Shown here in pieces: positions 7,804 through 15,784 of a stretch of 44,816 nt of DNA. The stretch is from contig CAVSRW010000010.1 of assembly GCA_963730405.1 (NCBI GenBank), positions 1-44,816 of the forward strand. The letters run 5' to 3'. The first letter of the stretch is position 1, and each line of letters opens with the position of its first letter. This DNA is from Gaiellasilicea sp963730405. Lineage in GTDB: Bacteria; Actinomycetota; Thermoleophilia; Gaiellales; Gaiellaceae. The notes under the pieces were generated by a model, which worked only from the letters and a program-made list of their open reading frames with translations, was not told where the DNA came from and searched no databases. The translations under genes and the position numbers were made by a program.

Positions 7804-8107
7804 GCGCGTGCCCGGCCAGCGATACCCACTCCGCCTCGTGCGCGAACGGCACGACGACCCACTCCTTGAAGGGCTGTCCCTTGCCACCGGGATCGAAGAG
7901 GTGGGCGCCGTCGAGCGCGAGCGCCCGCGCATGCGCATCCGGATCGGGCAGCTTGAAGACCATCGCCTCTTCGCTCTTCGAGAAGCCGGCGACCATCTTC
8001 CCGCCCCGCTTCACGCAGGGCATGCCCATCATCTGCGACGGCTCGACGTCGTCGTTCCGGGCGCAGAGGTCGTCGACGAGCTCGTCGTAGCGCTCCCGCG
8101 CCTCCAT
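7787..8107 (-). CDS. TfoX N-terminal / YjbR-like small protein
   Basis: A 106-aa soluble protein with the signature of the TfoX-N/YjbR-like superfamily: YDELVDDLCA, QMMGMPCVKRGGKMVAGF and a C-terminal KEWVVVPFAHE segment. Members are small alpha/beta proteins, some annotated as DNA-binding or competence-related, but function is unproven. It lies on the strand opposite imuB and dnaE2, and follows a 41-codon membrane peptide gene by 9 bp, so the two are probably co-transcribed. Confidence 0.7.
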   Translation of the reverse strand: MEARERYDELVDDLCARNDDVEPSQMMGMPCVKRGGKMVAGFSKSEEAMVFKLPDPDAHARALALDGAHLFDPGGKGQPFKEWVVVPFAHEAEWVSLAGHALRPAG

Positions 8108-8116
8108 GCGGCGAGC

Positions 8117-8242
8117 TTAGCGCGAGGCGGCGCGTGCGACCTGCGGCGCGGGCTGCCGCTCGTCCACGGTCGCGAGCGCGTGCGCGAAGAGGGCCGTCGT
8201 CACCAGCGAGATCGAGGTCATGATGGCCGCGAGCAGGCGCAT
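8117..8242 (-). CDS. small single-span membrane or exported peptide (41 aa)
   Basis: The frame begins MRLLAAIMTSISLVTTALFA and continues for 21 residues with a charged Arg/Gln/Glu-containing tail, ending at TAA. The N-terminus looks like a signal anchor. A -10-like TACGTT lies 10 nt upstream of the ATG, and the stop is 9 bp from the next gene on the same strand. It is too short for most gene callers. Not recognised; expression is inferred. Confidence 0.45.
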   Translation of the reverse strand: MRLLAAIMTSISLVTTALFAHALATVDERQPAPQVARAASR

Positions 8243-8290
8243 ACGGTGGCACAACGTAGCGACACGCCCGCGGGATACGTCGGCTGTGGT

Positions 8291-9136
8291 CTAGGCCGGC
8301 TCCTGGTCGAATCGCGCCCGCGCGGCCGCGAGCTCGTCCTCGTCGCTGGTGGAGCTGAGCGCGCGGGCGAAGTCGCCGAAGTCGCAGCCCGGCGTGTGGA
8401 TGTCGAGGAAGCGAGCCTCCTCGGAGCCCGTGGCTGCGAACGTGTGCGGCACCCCGGGCGGCACCTGCACCCACGACCCGGCGCCCGCGTGCAGCTCGCT
8501 CCCGTTCACCGTGAACGTGAGCTCGCCCGCGAGGACGTAGAACGACTCGGAGTGGCGGCGGTGCACGTGCAGCGGCGGGGTGACGCTGCCGCCCGGCTCG
8601 GTCGTGACCTCTGCAATCGCGATCTCCTCGACGTCGCAAAGGAGCGAGACGCGCAGGCCGGGCCGGTCGGCGAGCACCTCGCCGGTGCCGATGTAGGCGT
8701 CGGTCACGGGCCGGCCCCCGTCCTCGGGCGGGTCGAACGAGTCGAACCCGGTCTGCTCACCGCGGAGGTACGGCGCGAACCCGCCGCCCGGGGCATGGAA
8801 GTTGAGGTACCGCATCTCGCCGTCGCTCGCGTTGCGGAAGCCGTGCACGACGAGCGGCGGCGCGAGCGCGAGCGTCCCCGGCCGGATCGCCGTCTCCGTC
8901 CGGTCCGGGCCGACGAGCACGGTGAACTCGCCCTCGAGCACGTAGAAGAGGTCGGAGTGCTGCCGGTGCACGTGCGGCGACGCGCCGTCGCGGTGCGGGC
9001 CGAAGCGCGTCCAGGTCGCGTGCAGCTCGTCGCGTCCGGACAGGATCTCGAGCCGGCTCTCCGGCACGTCGCGGACGACGTCCCCGCCGCCCGCAGGTAG
9101 GTGGACCGCGTGCCCTACGTCGAGCTCCATTGCCAT
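8291..9136 (-). CDS. two-domain cupin (bicupin) protein
   Basis: A 281-aa protein with two cupin barrels. Barrel 1 (about 35-115) carries SPHVHRQHSDLFYVLEGE and a PLVVHGFRNAS second motif; barrel 2 (about 160-255) carries TPPLHVHRRHSESFYVLAGE and PPGVPHTFAATG. Both keep the His/Glu metal-ligand pattern, so both barrels probably bind metal. Related bicupins include quercetin dioxygenase-like and sugar-handling proteins; substrate unknown. The start (ATG 9136 or ATG 9130) lies inside the 5' end of dnaE2 on the other strand, so the two divergent reading frames overlap by roughly 27 bp. Confidence 0.82.
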   Translation of the reverse strand: MAMELDVGHAVHLPAGGGDVVRDVPESRLEILSGRDELHATWTRFGPHRDGASPHVHRQHSDLFYVLEGEFTVLVGPDRTETAIRPGTLALAPPLVVHGFRNASDGEMRYLNFHAPGGGFAPYLRGEQTGFDSFDPPEDGGRPVTDAYIGTGEVLADRPGLRVSLLCDVEEIAIAEVTTEPGGSVTPPLHVHRRHSESFYVLAGELTFTVNGSELHAGAGSWVQVPPGVPHTFAATGSEEARFLDIHTPGCDFGDFARALSSTSDEDELAAARARFDQEPA

Positions 9137-12100
9137 TCAGCCTATTCGTTCCTCGACGGCGCATCACACCCCGAGGAACTGGCGCTGCGGGCGGCGGAGC
9201 TCGGCTACGAGGCGCTCGCGCTCACCGACCACGACGGCGTCTACGGCTCGCTCGAGCTCGCGCACGCGGCGAAGCTCGTCGGCGTGCGCGCCATCACCGG
9301 CGCCGAGGTCACCCTCGTCGGGGGAGCCCACGTGACGCTCCTCGTCGAGTCGCCGCGGGGCTACGCGAACCTCTGCCGGCTCCTGACCGCTGCGCATGCG
9401 CAGACGCGGCCGAAGGAAGGCGAGCTGCTGCCGCCCGCGCTCGACCCGGCGCTGCTCGCCGAGCTGAACGAGGGGCTCGTCTGTCTCTCCGGCTGCGCGC
9501 GCGACGGGCTCGGCGTCCACGACCCGAACGCCGCCGTCGAGCTGGCGCGCGCATTCGGGCCGGCGCGCTTCTACGTCGAGCTGCAGCGCCCGTTCGAGCG
9601 CGGCGACGCCCACCGCAACGCGCTCCTGCGCGACCTCGCCGCGCACGCGGGTGTCGAGACGGTCGTCACCGGCAACGTGCATGCACACCACCCGCGCCGG
9701 ACCGCGCTCCAGGACGTCCTCGTCGCGATCCGCCACAACACCTCGCTCGAGGCGAGCGAGCGCGAGCGACGCGGCAACCGCGAGAGCGTCCTGCGCGCGC
9801 CGGCGGAGCTGCTCGAGCTCTTCCCGGACGACCGCGACGCCGTCCTGCGCACGGCCGAGGTCGCCGCGCGGCTCGAGTTCGACCTGACCGAGGAGCTCGG
9901 CTACCGCTATCCCGACTTCTCCGACGGCGACGTCCCCGCGATCGCCCAGCTCGCCCAGGTCTGCCAGGACGCCTTCGCGGAGCGCTACCCGCCAAGTAAC
10001 AGACTGTTGCTAAGTCAGGCTCGCGCGCGGCTCGAGACCGAGCTCAAGCTGATCGACGAGCTCGGGCTCGCCGGCTTCTTCCTCCTCCACTGGGAGGTGC
10101 TCGAGCTGGCGCGGGAGATCGCGCACGGGATCCGCGGGCCTGGCTCGCCGCGGCGCTGGCTGCCGCCCGGGCGCGGACGGGGCTCGTCGGTCGGCTCGAT
10201 CGTCTGCTACCTGACCGGGCTCTCGCACGTCGACCCGGTCGCGCAGAACCTCTCGCTCGGCCGCTTCCTCAACCGCGAGCTGATGTCCGTGCCCGACATC
10301 GACCTCGACTTCCCGCGCGACATCCGCGAGCAGCTGATCGTCGGCGTCACCGAGCGCTACGGCCGCGAGCACGCCTCGCTCGTCGCGAGCTTCTCGACCT
10401 ACCGGGCGCGCGGAGCGATCCGCGACGTCGGCAAGGCGCTGGGGCTCCCGTTCGCCGAGCTGGAGCGCCTCGCGCGGGTCTCGGACGGGTGGAACGCGAA
10501 GAAGGTGGCCGAGGAGCTGCAGCTGCTCCCCGAGGCGGAGCGGCGGCTGCTCTCGCCGCGCTGGCGCGCGTTCGCGGAGCTGACGCGCGAGATCGCGGGG
10601 CTGCCTCGGCACATCTCCCAGCACCCGGGCGGGATGGTGATCTCCTCGCGCCCGCTGATCGAGCTCGTGCCCGTGCAGCCGGCGGCGATGACCGGACGGC
10701 AGCTCTGCCAGTGGGACAAGGACTCGTGCTCCGACGCCGGCTTCCTCAAGATCGACCTGCTCGGGCTCGGGATGCTCTCGGCGGTCGAGGACTGTGTCGA
10801 GCAGATCGCCGAGGTGTACGGCGAGCCGATCGACCTGACGCGGATCCCGCTCGACGACAGAGAGGTCTACGCGGAGATCCAGCGCGCGGACACGGTCGGC
10901 GACTTCCAGATCGAGAGCCGCGCGCAGATGCAGAGCCTGCTGCGGACGAAGCCCGAGAACCTCGACGACCTGACCGTGCAGGTCGCGCTCGTGCGTCCGG
11001 GGCCGATCCAGGGCAAGGCCGTGCACCCGTACATCGACGCGCGAGAGCGGCTACGGGTCGATCCGACGTATCTGCCGCCGGTCGACCACGAGCTCCTGCG
11101 CGAGCCGCTCCGCGACACGCACGGCGTCGTCGTCTTCCAGGACCAGGTGCTCGAGGTGGCGATGGCGCTCGCAGGCTTCACGATCGGCGAGGCGGAGGGG
11201 CTCCGGCGCGCGATGAGCCGCAAGCGGAGCGAGGAGGCGATCGAGGCGTTCCGGCAGCGGTTCGTCGAGGGAGCCGCCCGGAACGGTGTCGGCCCGGAGG
11301 CCGCCGACACCGTCTACGACAAGCTCGCCGCCTTCTCGGGCTTCGGCTTTCCGAAGTCGCACGCTGCCGCGTTCGGCCTGCTCGCCTACCAGTCGGCCTG
11401 GCTGCGCCACCACTACCCGGCCGAGTTTCTCTGCGCGCTTCTGAACGCGCAGCCGATGGGCTTCTATCCGCCGTCGAGTCTGGTGCGGGATGCCCAGAGA
11501 CGGGGCGTGGAGGTCCGGCCGCCGGACGTGAACCTGAGCGGCGTCCGTTGCACGTGGGAGGAGGGCGCGGTGCGAATGGGCCTTCGGTACGTCAAGTCGG
11601 TGGGGGAGGACGATGCCGAGGCGGTGGTCGGCGAGCGCGAGGCGCGCGGAGAGTTCCTCGGCGTCGGCGACCTCGCCCGTCGGGTGCCGCTCGACGCGCG
11701 CGAGCTCGAAGCGCTCCTCCGCAGCGGCGCCTGCGACCGCTGGGGGAAGCGGCGCGACCTGCTCTGGGAGCTCGGCCTCGTCACTCGCCCGCAGACCGTT
11801 CAGCGTGAGCACAAGCAGCTCTCGCTCGAGCTCGACCCGACGGTGGCGACGCCGGAGCTGCCCGATCTGACCACCTGGGAGCGGATGCTGGCCGACTACG
11901 CGACGACCGGCGTCTCGGTCGACGTCCACCCGCTGACCCTGCTGCGACCGCACCTCCCGCCCGACGTGCTCCCGAGCGACCGGCTGAACGAGTCGCCGCA
12001 CCGCAGCCGCGTCGCGTTCGCGGGGATGGCGGTGGCGCGGCAGCGGCCCGCAACCGCGAGCGGGATCGTCTTCATGCTGCTCGAGGACGAGCTCGGCCAG

Positions 12101-12319
12101 GTGAACCTGATCGTCTCACCGGAGCTCTACGAGCGGAACCGGGCGGTCGTGCGCAGCGAGCCGCTCCTGCTCGTGCGCGGGCGCTTCGAGCACATCAAGG
12201 ACAACCGCAACATCGTCGTCGACTCGCTGGAGAGCCTCGGCCCGCTCGCGCGCCGGGTCTCGCAGCGGCCGGAGGTGGGCTCCAGCCTCCCTGGAGCCCA
12301 CCACTTCGGCCAGCGCTGA
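9110..12319 (+). CDS. dnaE2: error-prone DNA polymerase DnaE2
   Basis: A 1,069-aa C-family polymerase. The N-terminal PHP domain opens VELHCHSAYSFLDGAS; the palm has the catalytic aspartates of PDIDLDFPRD (about residue 400); FAFSGFGFPKSHAAAF-type fingers motif and a C-terminal OB-fold (VAFAGMAVARQRPATASG) follow. Length and motif set fit DnaE2, the translesion enzyme that acts with ImuB at damaged DNA. The GTG at 9110 starts at the conserved P-Y-V-E-L; GTG 9101 is three codons earlier. No LexA box was seen directly upstream, although imuB 2.9 kb away has two. Around codons 295-302 the frame runs through a palindromic repeat with rare AGT/AGA/CTA codons. Confidence 0.95.
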   Translation: MPYVELHCHSAYSFLDGASHPEELALRAAELGYEALALTDHDGVYGSLELAHAAKLVGVRAITGAEVTLVGGAHVTLLVESPRGYANLCRLLTAAHAQTRPKEGELLPPALDPALLAELNEGLVCLSGCARDGLGVHDPNAAVELARAFGPARFYVELQRPFERGDAHRNALLRDLAAHAGVETVVTGNVHAHHPRRTALQDVLVAIRHNTSLEASERERRGNRESVLRAPAELLELFPDDRDAVLRTAEVAARLEFDLTEELGYRYPDFSDGDVPAIAQLAQVCQDAFAERYPPSNRLLLSQARARLETELKLIDELGLAGFFLLHWEVLELAREIAHGIRGPGSPRRWLPPGRGRGSSVGSIVCYLTGLSHVDPVAQNLSLGRFLNRELMSVPDIDLDFPRDIREQLIVGVTERYGREHASLVASFSTYRARGAIRDVGKALGLPFAELERLARVSDGWNAKKVAEELQLLPEAERRLLSPRWRAFAELTREIAGLPRHISQHPGGMVISSRPLIELVPVQPAAMTGRQLCQWDKDSCSDAGFLKIDLLGLGMLSAVEDCVEQIAEVYGEPIDLTRIPLDDREVYAEIQRADTVGDFQIESRAQMQSLLRTKPENLDDLTVQVALVRPGPIQGKAVHPYIDARERLRVDPTYLPPVDHELLREPLRDTHGVVVFQDQVLEVAMALAGFTIGEAEGLRRAMSRKRSEEAIEAFRQRFVEGAARNGVGPEAADTVYDKLAAFSGFGFPKSHAAAFGLLAYQSAWLRHHYPAEFLCALLNAQPMGFYPPSSLVRDAQRRGVEVRPPDVNLSGVRCTWEEGAVRMGLRYVKSVGEDDAEAVVGEREARGEFLGVGDLARRVPLDARELEALLRSGACDRWGKRRDLLWELGLVTRPQTVQREHKQLSLELDPTVATPELPDLTTWERMLADYATTGVSVDVHPLTLLRPHLPPDVLPSDRLNESPHRSRVAFAGMAVARQRPATASGIVFMLLEDELGQVNLIVSPELYERNRAVVRSEPLLLVRGRFEHIKDNRNIVVDSLESLGPLARRVSQRPEVGSSLPGAHHFGQR
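9994..10015. repeat. palindromic repeat inside the dnaE2 reading frame
   Basis: AAGTAACAGACTGTTGCTAAGT forms AGTAACAG / CTGTTGCT arms around one base (one G-T wobble). The same palindrome occurs twice in the ridA-cca intergenic region. Here it is translated as S-N-R-L-L-L-S using rare, AT-ending codons unlike the surrounding gene. Confidence 0.7.
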
Positions 12320-12322
12320 CGG

Positions 12323-13465
12323 CTAGTAGCCGCCCACGTGCTCGCGGACGATGCCGCGACCATCCTTGCTCGCCGTCCCCGTCGCCTGTGCCGCCGACTT
12401 GAGCGCGCCCTCGACGGCGCTCGGGCTCGAGCCAGCGTGCGTGGAGAGGTAGAGCGCGCCGCCGCCGGCGCCGTGCGGGGAGGCCATCGACGTGCCAGAC
12501 ATCGTCGTCGTGCCGCCGCCCTTCTTCGTCGAGAGGATGCCGACTCCCGGCGCCCAGATGTCGACGCAGGAACCGTAGTTCGAGAACGATGCCTCCCTGT
12601 CGGCGGTGTCGGTCGCGGCCACGGTCATGATCCCGTTGTTCGTGCCCGCGCCGGCGCGTGCGGGCGACTTCGTGCAGGCGTTGGCGCTCTCGTTCCCGGC
12701 GGCGACGGCATAGAAGACGCCGCTCGCGGCCGAGTTGCGCACCGCGTCGTCGACGGCCTGCGAGGCCGAGCCACCGAGGCTCATGTTCGCGACGGCGGGC
12801 TTGATCGCGTTCGCGGTCACCCAGTCGATGCCGGCGATCACGCCTGCGTTCGATCCGGTGCCCCCGCAGCCGAGCACCTTGACCCCGTAGGTCGGAGCAC
12901 CCGGAGCGACGCCGACGACGTGGGAGGCGTTGTCGACAGCCGCGACGGTGCCCGCGACGTGGGTGCCGTGCCCGTGGCAGTCCTTGTTCGGGCCGCTCGC
13001 AAAGTTCACGTGCCCGGCGACGTTCAGGTCGGGATGCGAGACGTCGACACCGGTGTCGATGACATAGGAACGGACCGTCGTGATCGCCCCGGAGCCGTTG
13101 CCGGCGAGCGTCGAGCTGGTGTCAGCGTCGATCTTGTCGATTCCCCACGGCAGCGTCTGGGCGACGACCGACATGCCGCCGTCCGGCTCGAGGTAGGCGA
13201 CTCGCTCGTCGGCCTGCACGGCTGCCAGGCGGGCGTTCGGGATCGTGGCCGCGTAGCCGTTGAGCGCATGCGAGTAGACGAACGCGATCGAGGCGGCGTG
13301 CGCCGACGCGTGCTCGTTTGCGACGACATGGGCATCCGTTCCCGGATTCAGCACGACGATGTAGCGGTCGGCGCCTACCTCGGCGTCCGTGCGAGCCGTG
13401 GCCGATGTGACGGCGACGAGAGCTGCGATCGCCAGCATGGCGAGCGCGGTGGTACGTCTACGCAT
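12323..13465 (-). CDS. secreted subtilisin-like serine protease (S8, proteinase K type)
   Basis: A 380-aa preproprotein. Residues 1-24 form a signal peptide (MRRRTTALAMLAIAALVAV, Ala-rich cleavage region). Residues about 33-95 are an I9 inhibitor propeptide (DRYIVVLNPG ... AYLEPDG). The catalytic domain has Asp137 (VIDTGVD), His166 (HGHGTHVAG), oxyanion Asn258 (AAGNES) and Ser326 (GTSMASPHG). It is therefore a complete, probably active exported protease. The ATG at 13465 has a strong GGGGGAGA ribosome-binding site; an upstream open extension to 13570 is not needed. It is divergent from the first GH15 gene. Confidence 0.93.
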   Translation of the reverse strand: MRRRTTALAMLAIAALVAVTSATARTDAEVGADRYIVVLNPGTDAHVVANEHASAHAASIAFVYSHALNGYAATIPNARLAAVQADERVAYLEPDGGMSVVAQTLPWGIDKIDADTSSTLAGNGSGAITTVRSYVIDTGVDVSHPDLNVAGHVNFASGPNKDCHGHGTHVAGTVAAVDNASHVVGVAPGAPTYGVKVLGCGGTGSNAGVIAGIDWVTANAIKPAVANMSLGGSASQAVDDAVRNSAASGVFYAVAAGNESANACTKSPARAGAGTNNGIMTVAATDTADREASFSNYGSCVDIWAPGVGILSTKKGGGTTTMSGTSMASPHGAGGGALYLSTHAGSSPSAVEGALKSAAQATGTASKDGRGIVREHVGGY

Positions 13466-13553
13466 GTCTCCCCCTCGGTTGGTGTGACGGCCAGCGGAAT
13501 GTAGGTCAGAGTTGTGGCGTTTGCAACCTGGATTTCGAGCGGATAGGACACCT

Positions 13554-15314
13554 GTGACCGGGCTCCGCACGGACGGTTACCTGCCGATCGCCGACTACGC
13601 CGCGATCGGGGACGGGCGCACGTGCGCGCTCGTCGGCCGTGACGGGTCTGTCGACTGGCTCTGCCTGCCCAACGTCGACTCGGCGCCCGTCTTCGACCGT
13701 ATCCTCGACGCCGACGGCGGCTGCCTCGAGCTTTCGCCGAGCGGCGTGTACGAGGCCGAGCGCCGGTACCGGCCGGGCACGAACGTTCTGGAGACGACGT
13801 TCCTCACCGCTGACGGCTCCGTGCGCGTCACCGATGCGATGACCCTCTACGACCGCTCGTCTCTCTCGCCGCTGCGGGAGCTCGTGCGCGTCGTGGACGG
13901 GCTCGAGGGGCGGGTGGCGTTGCGTTGGGCCTTCAGGCCCCGTCTCGACTTCGGCCGCCGGACGCTGAGTATGCGCGAACGTGACGGGCTGCTCGTGGCG
14001 GCGAACGGGAGCGACGCGTTCGCGCTGTCCTCGTGGAACGCCGGCCACGGCAGCTTCGAACTCGGCCGCGGGGAGCGGGCGACACTGGCGCTCACGCACG
14101 CGCACATGGAGCCGCTCGTGCTCCCTTCGCGGGCCGACGCCGAGCGCCGTGTCGAGGAGGCCGCTGCGTTCTGGGCCGGTTGGAGCGGCCGCCTCGGGTA
14201 CGACGGGCCATGGCGTGAGGCGGTCGTACGCAGCGCGCTCGCGCTGAAGCTGCTCGCCTTCTCACCCTCCGGCTGCATCGTCGCTGCACCCACCACGTCG
14301 CTTCCCGAGCGGATCGGCGGCGACCGCAACTGGGACTACCGCTTCGGCTGGCTACGCGACGGCGCCTACACGCTCCGTGCGCTCCTGGCGCTGGGCTGCG
14401 TGGACGAAGCACGAGCGTTCTTCTGGTGGCAGATGCACGCCACGCGCACGACCGAGCCGGAGGTGCTGCCGCTCTATTGCGTCGACGGCGGGATCCGCAC
14501 CGACGAGAACGACGTCGACGTGCCGGGTTACCGCGGGTCGAGGCCCGTGCGCGTCGGTAACCTCGCCGCCGAGCAGCTCCAGCTGGACACGTACGGCCCG
14601 CTGCTCGAGACGACCTGGCGCTTCTGGAAGAAGACCGGCTCACTGGGCGCCGCGCGTCCGCGCGAGCTCGCGGCGCTCGCAGATTTCGTCGCCTCGGAGT
14701 GGCGTCGGCCCGACTCCGGGATCTGGGAGTCGCGTGACGATCCGCGCCACTACGTCCTCTCGAAGGCGATGTGCTGGACCGCGCTCGACCGCGCCGACCG
14801 CCTCGCCGACGAAGGTGCGCTGCCGCGCCGGCCGGAGTGGCGGGTGGCAGCGGACGAGATCCGCGAGTGGATCGAGGCGGAAGGCTGGGACGAGGCACGT
14901 GGGCGCTACGCGTGCGTACCCGGCGAGGACGCGGCCGACGCGAGCCTCCTCGCCATGGCGCTGTGCGCCTACATCGATGCGGACGACGAGCGTTTCGCCG
15001 CCACGGCAGACGAGATCCGACGCGAGCTCGGGTGTGGGCCGCATCTCTACCGCTTCACCGGCGCAGACGAGATCGAGGGCGCCTTCACGACCTGCTCGTT
15101 CTGGCTCGTGGACGCGCTCGCGCGGGCGGGACGGAAAGAGGAAGCAACGGCGCTCATGGACGAGCTCGTCGCGTCCGCGAACGACGTCGGCCTCTACGCC
15201 GAGGAGATCGACCCGGCTACAGGTGAGTTCCTCGGCAACCTGCCGCAAGGGCTCGTGCATCTCGCGCTCGTGAACGCCGCCGTGTCTCTCGCGGGCGGGG
15301 GCGACCCCGAGTGA
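13554..15314 (+). CDS. glycoside hydrolase family 15 protein (glucoamylase/trehalase-like)
   Basis: A 586-aa cytosolic protein (no signal peptide) with the two-part GH15 layout: an N-terminal beta-domain opening PIADYAAIGDGRTCALVGRDGSVDWLCLP, then an (alpha/alpha)6 barrel with PTTSLPERIGGDRNWDYRFGWLRD, the GSRPVRVGN motif, SGIWE (probable catalytic acid region) and EEIDPATGEFLGNLPQ (probable base region). Actinobacterial GH15 proteins hydrolyse alpha-glucans or trehalose; specificity cannot be read from sequence. GTG 13554 has GGATAGGA 6 nt upstream. The stop overlaps the next gene by GTGA. A paralogue lies convergent at 15748-17553. Confidence 0.9.
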   Translation: MTGLRTDGYLPIADYAAIGDGRTCALVGRDGSVDWLCLPNVDSAPVFDRILDADGGCLELSPSGVYEAERRYRPGTNVLETTFLTADGSVRVTDAMTLYDRSSLSPLRELVRVVDGLEGRVALRWAFRPRLDFGRRTLSMRERDGLLVAANGSDAFALSSWNAGHGSFELGRGERATLALTHAHMEPLVLPSRADAERRVEEAAAFWAGWSGRLGYDGPWREAVVRSALALKLLAFSPSGCIVAAPTTSLPERIGGDRNWDYRFGWLRDGAYTLRALLALGCVDEARAFFWWQMHATRTTEPEVLPLYCVDGGIRTDENDVDVPGYRGSRPVRVGNLAAEQLQLDTYGPLLETTWRFWKKTGSLGAARPRELAALADFVASEWRRPDSGIWESRDDPRHYVLSKAMCWTALDRADRLADEGALPRRPEWRVAADEIREWIEAEGWDEARGRYACVPGEDAADASLLAMALCAYIDADDERFAATADEIRRELGCGPHLYRFTGADEIEGAFTTCSFWLVDALARAGRKEEATALMDELVASANDVGLYAEEIDPATGEFLGNLPQGLVHLALVNAAVSLAGGGDPE

Positions 15315-15784
15315 TCGTCGGAGCGCTCGCGGGCGGACTCATCGGCACCGCCGTGCTGACGAGCGGCTCGCGCCTGGCTCAGCACCTGGGCTGGACACGA
15401 ATGGACATCCCGCTCCTCCTCGGCACGATCTTCACCCCCGAGCGGGGCCGTGCGACCGCGATCGGGTACGCCATCCACTTCGTCAACGGGCTCGTCTTCG
15501 CGCTCGCCTACGGCCTCGTCTTCGAGGCGACCGACCACGCCGGCTGGCTCTTCGGGTTGCTGCTCGGGGCGGCACACGGGCTATTCGCGGGCGGCGTTCT
15601 CCTGAACGTGCTCCTGCCGGTCGTTCACCCGCGGATGGGCATTGCGTGGACCGACGCGCGGTCGGCGCCGGTGCTCGAGCCGCCGGGCTTCCTGCTCTCG
15701 AACTACGGCCGCTCGACCCTCGTGGCCACGTTCGTGCTTCACCTGGCCTACGGGGCGATCGTCGGCGGCTTCGCCTCTCTCTGA
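15311..15784 (+). CDS. small polytopic membrane protein, function unknown
   Basis: A 157-aa protein with about four hydrophobic segments (1-20, about 53-75, about 77-100, about 135-155), Gly-rich throughout. It is translationally coupled to the GH15 gene through a GTGA overlap and its 3' end overlaps the convergent second GH15 gene by 37 bp. Not recognised beyond being a conserved-looking membrane protein; a link to the GH15 enzymes is only positional. Confidence 0.75.
   Translation: MIVGALAGGLIGTAVLTSGSRLAQHLGWTRMDIPLLLGTIFTPERGRATAIGYAIHFVNGLVFALAYGLVFEATDHAGWLFGLLLGAAHGLFAGGVLLNVLLPVVHPRMGIAWTDARSAPVLEPPGFLLSNYGRSTLVATFVLHLAYGAIVGGFASL

Noticed and set aside
10010..11026. Minus-strand frames within dnaE2
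   Set aside because: High-GC antisense shadows without start signals or motifs.
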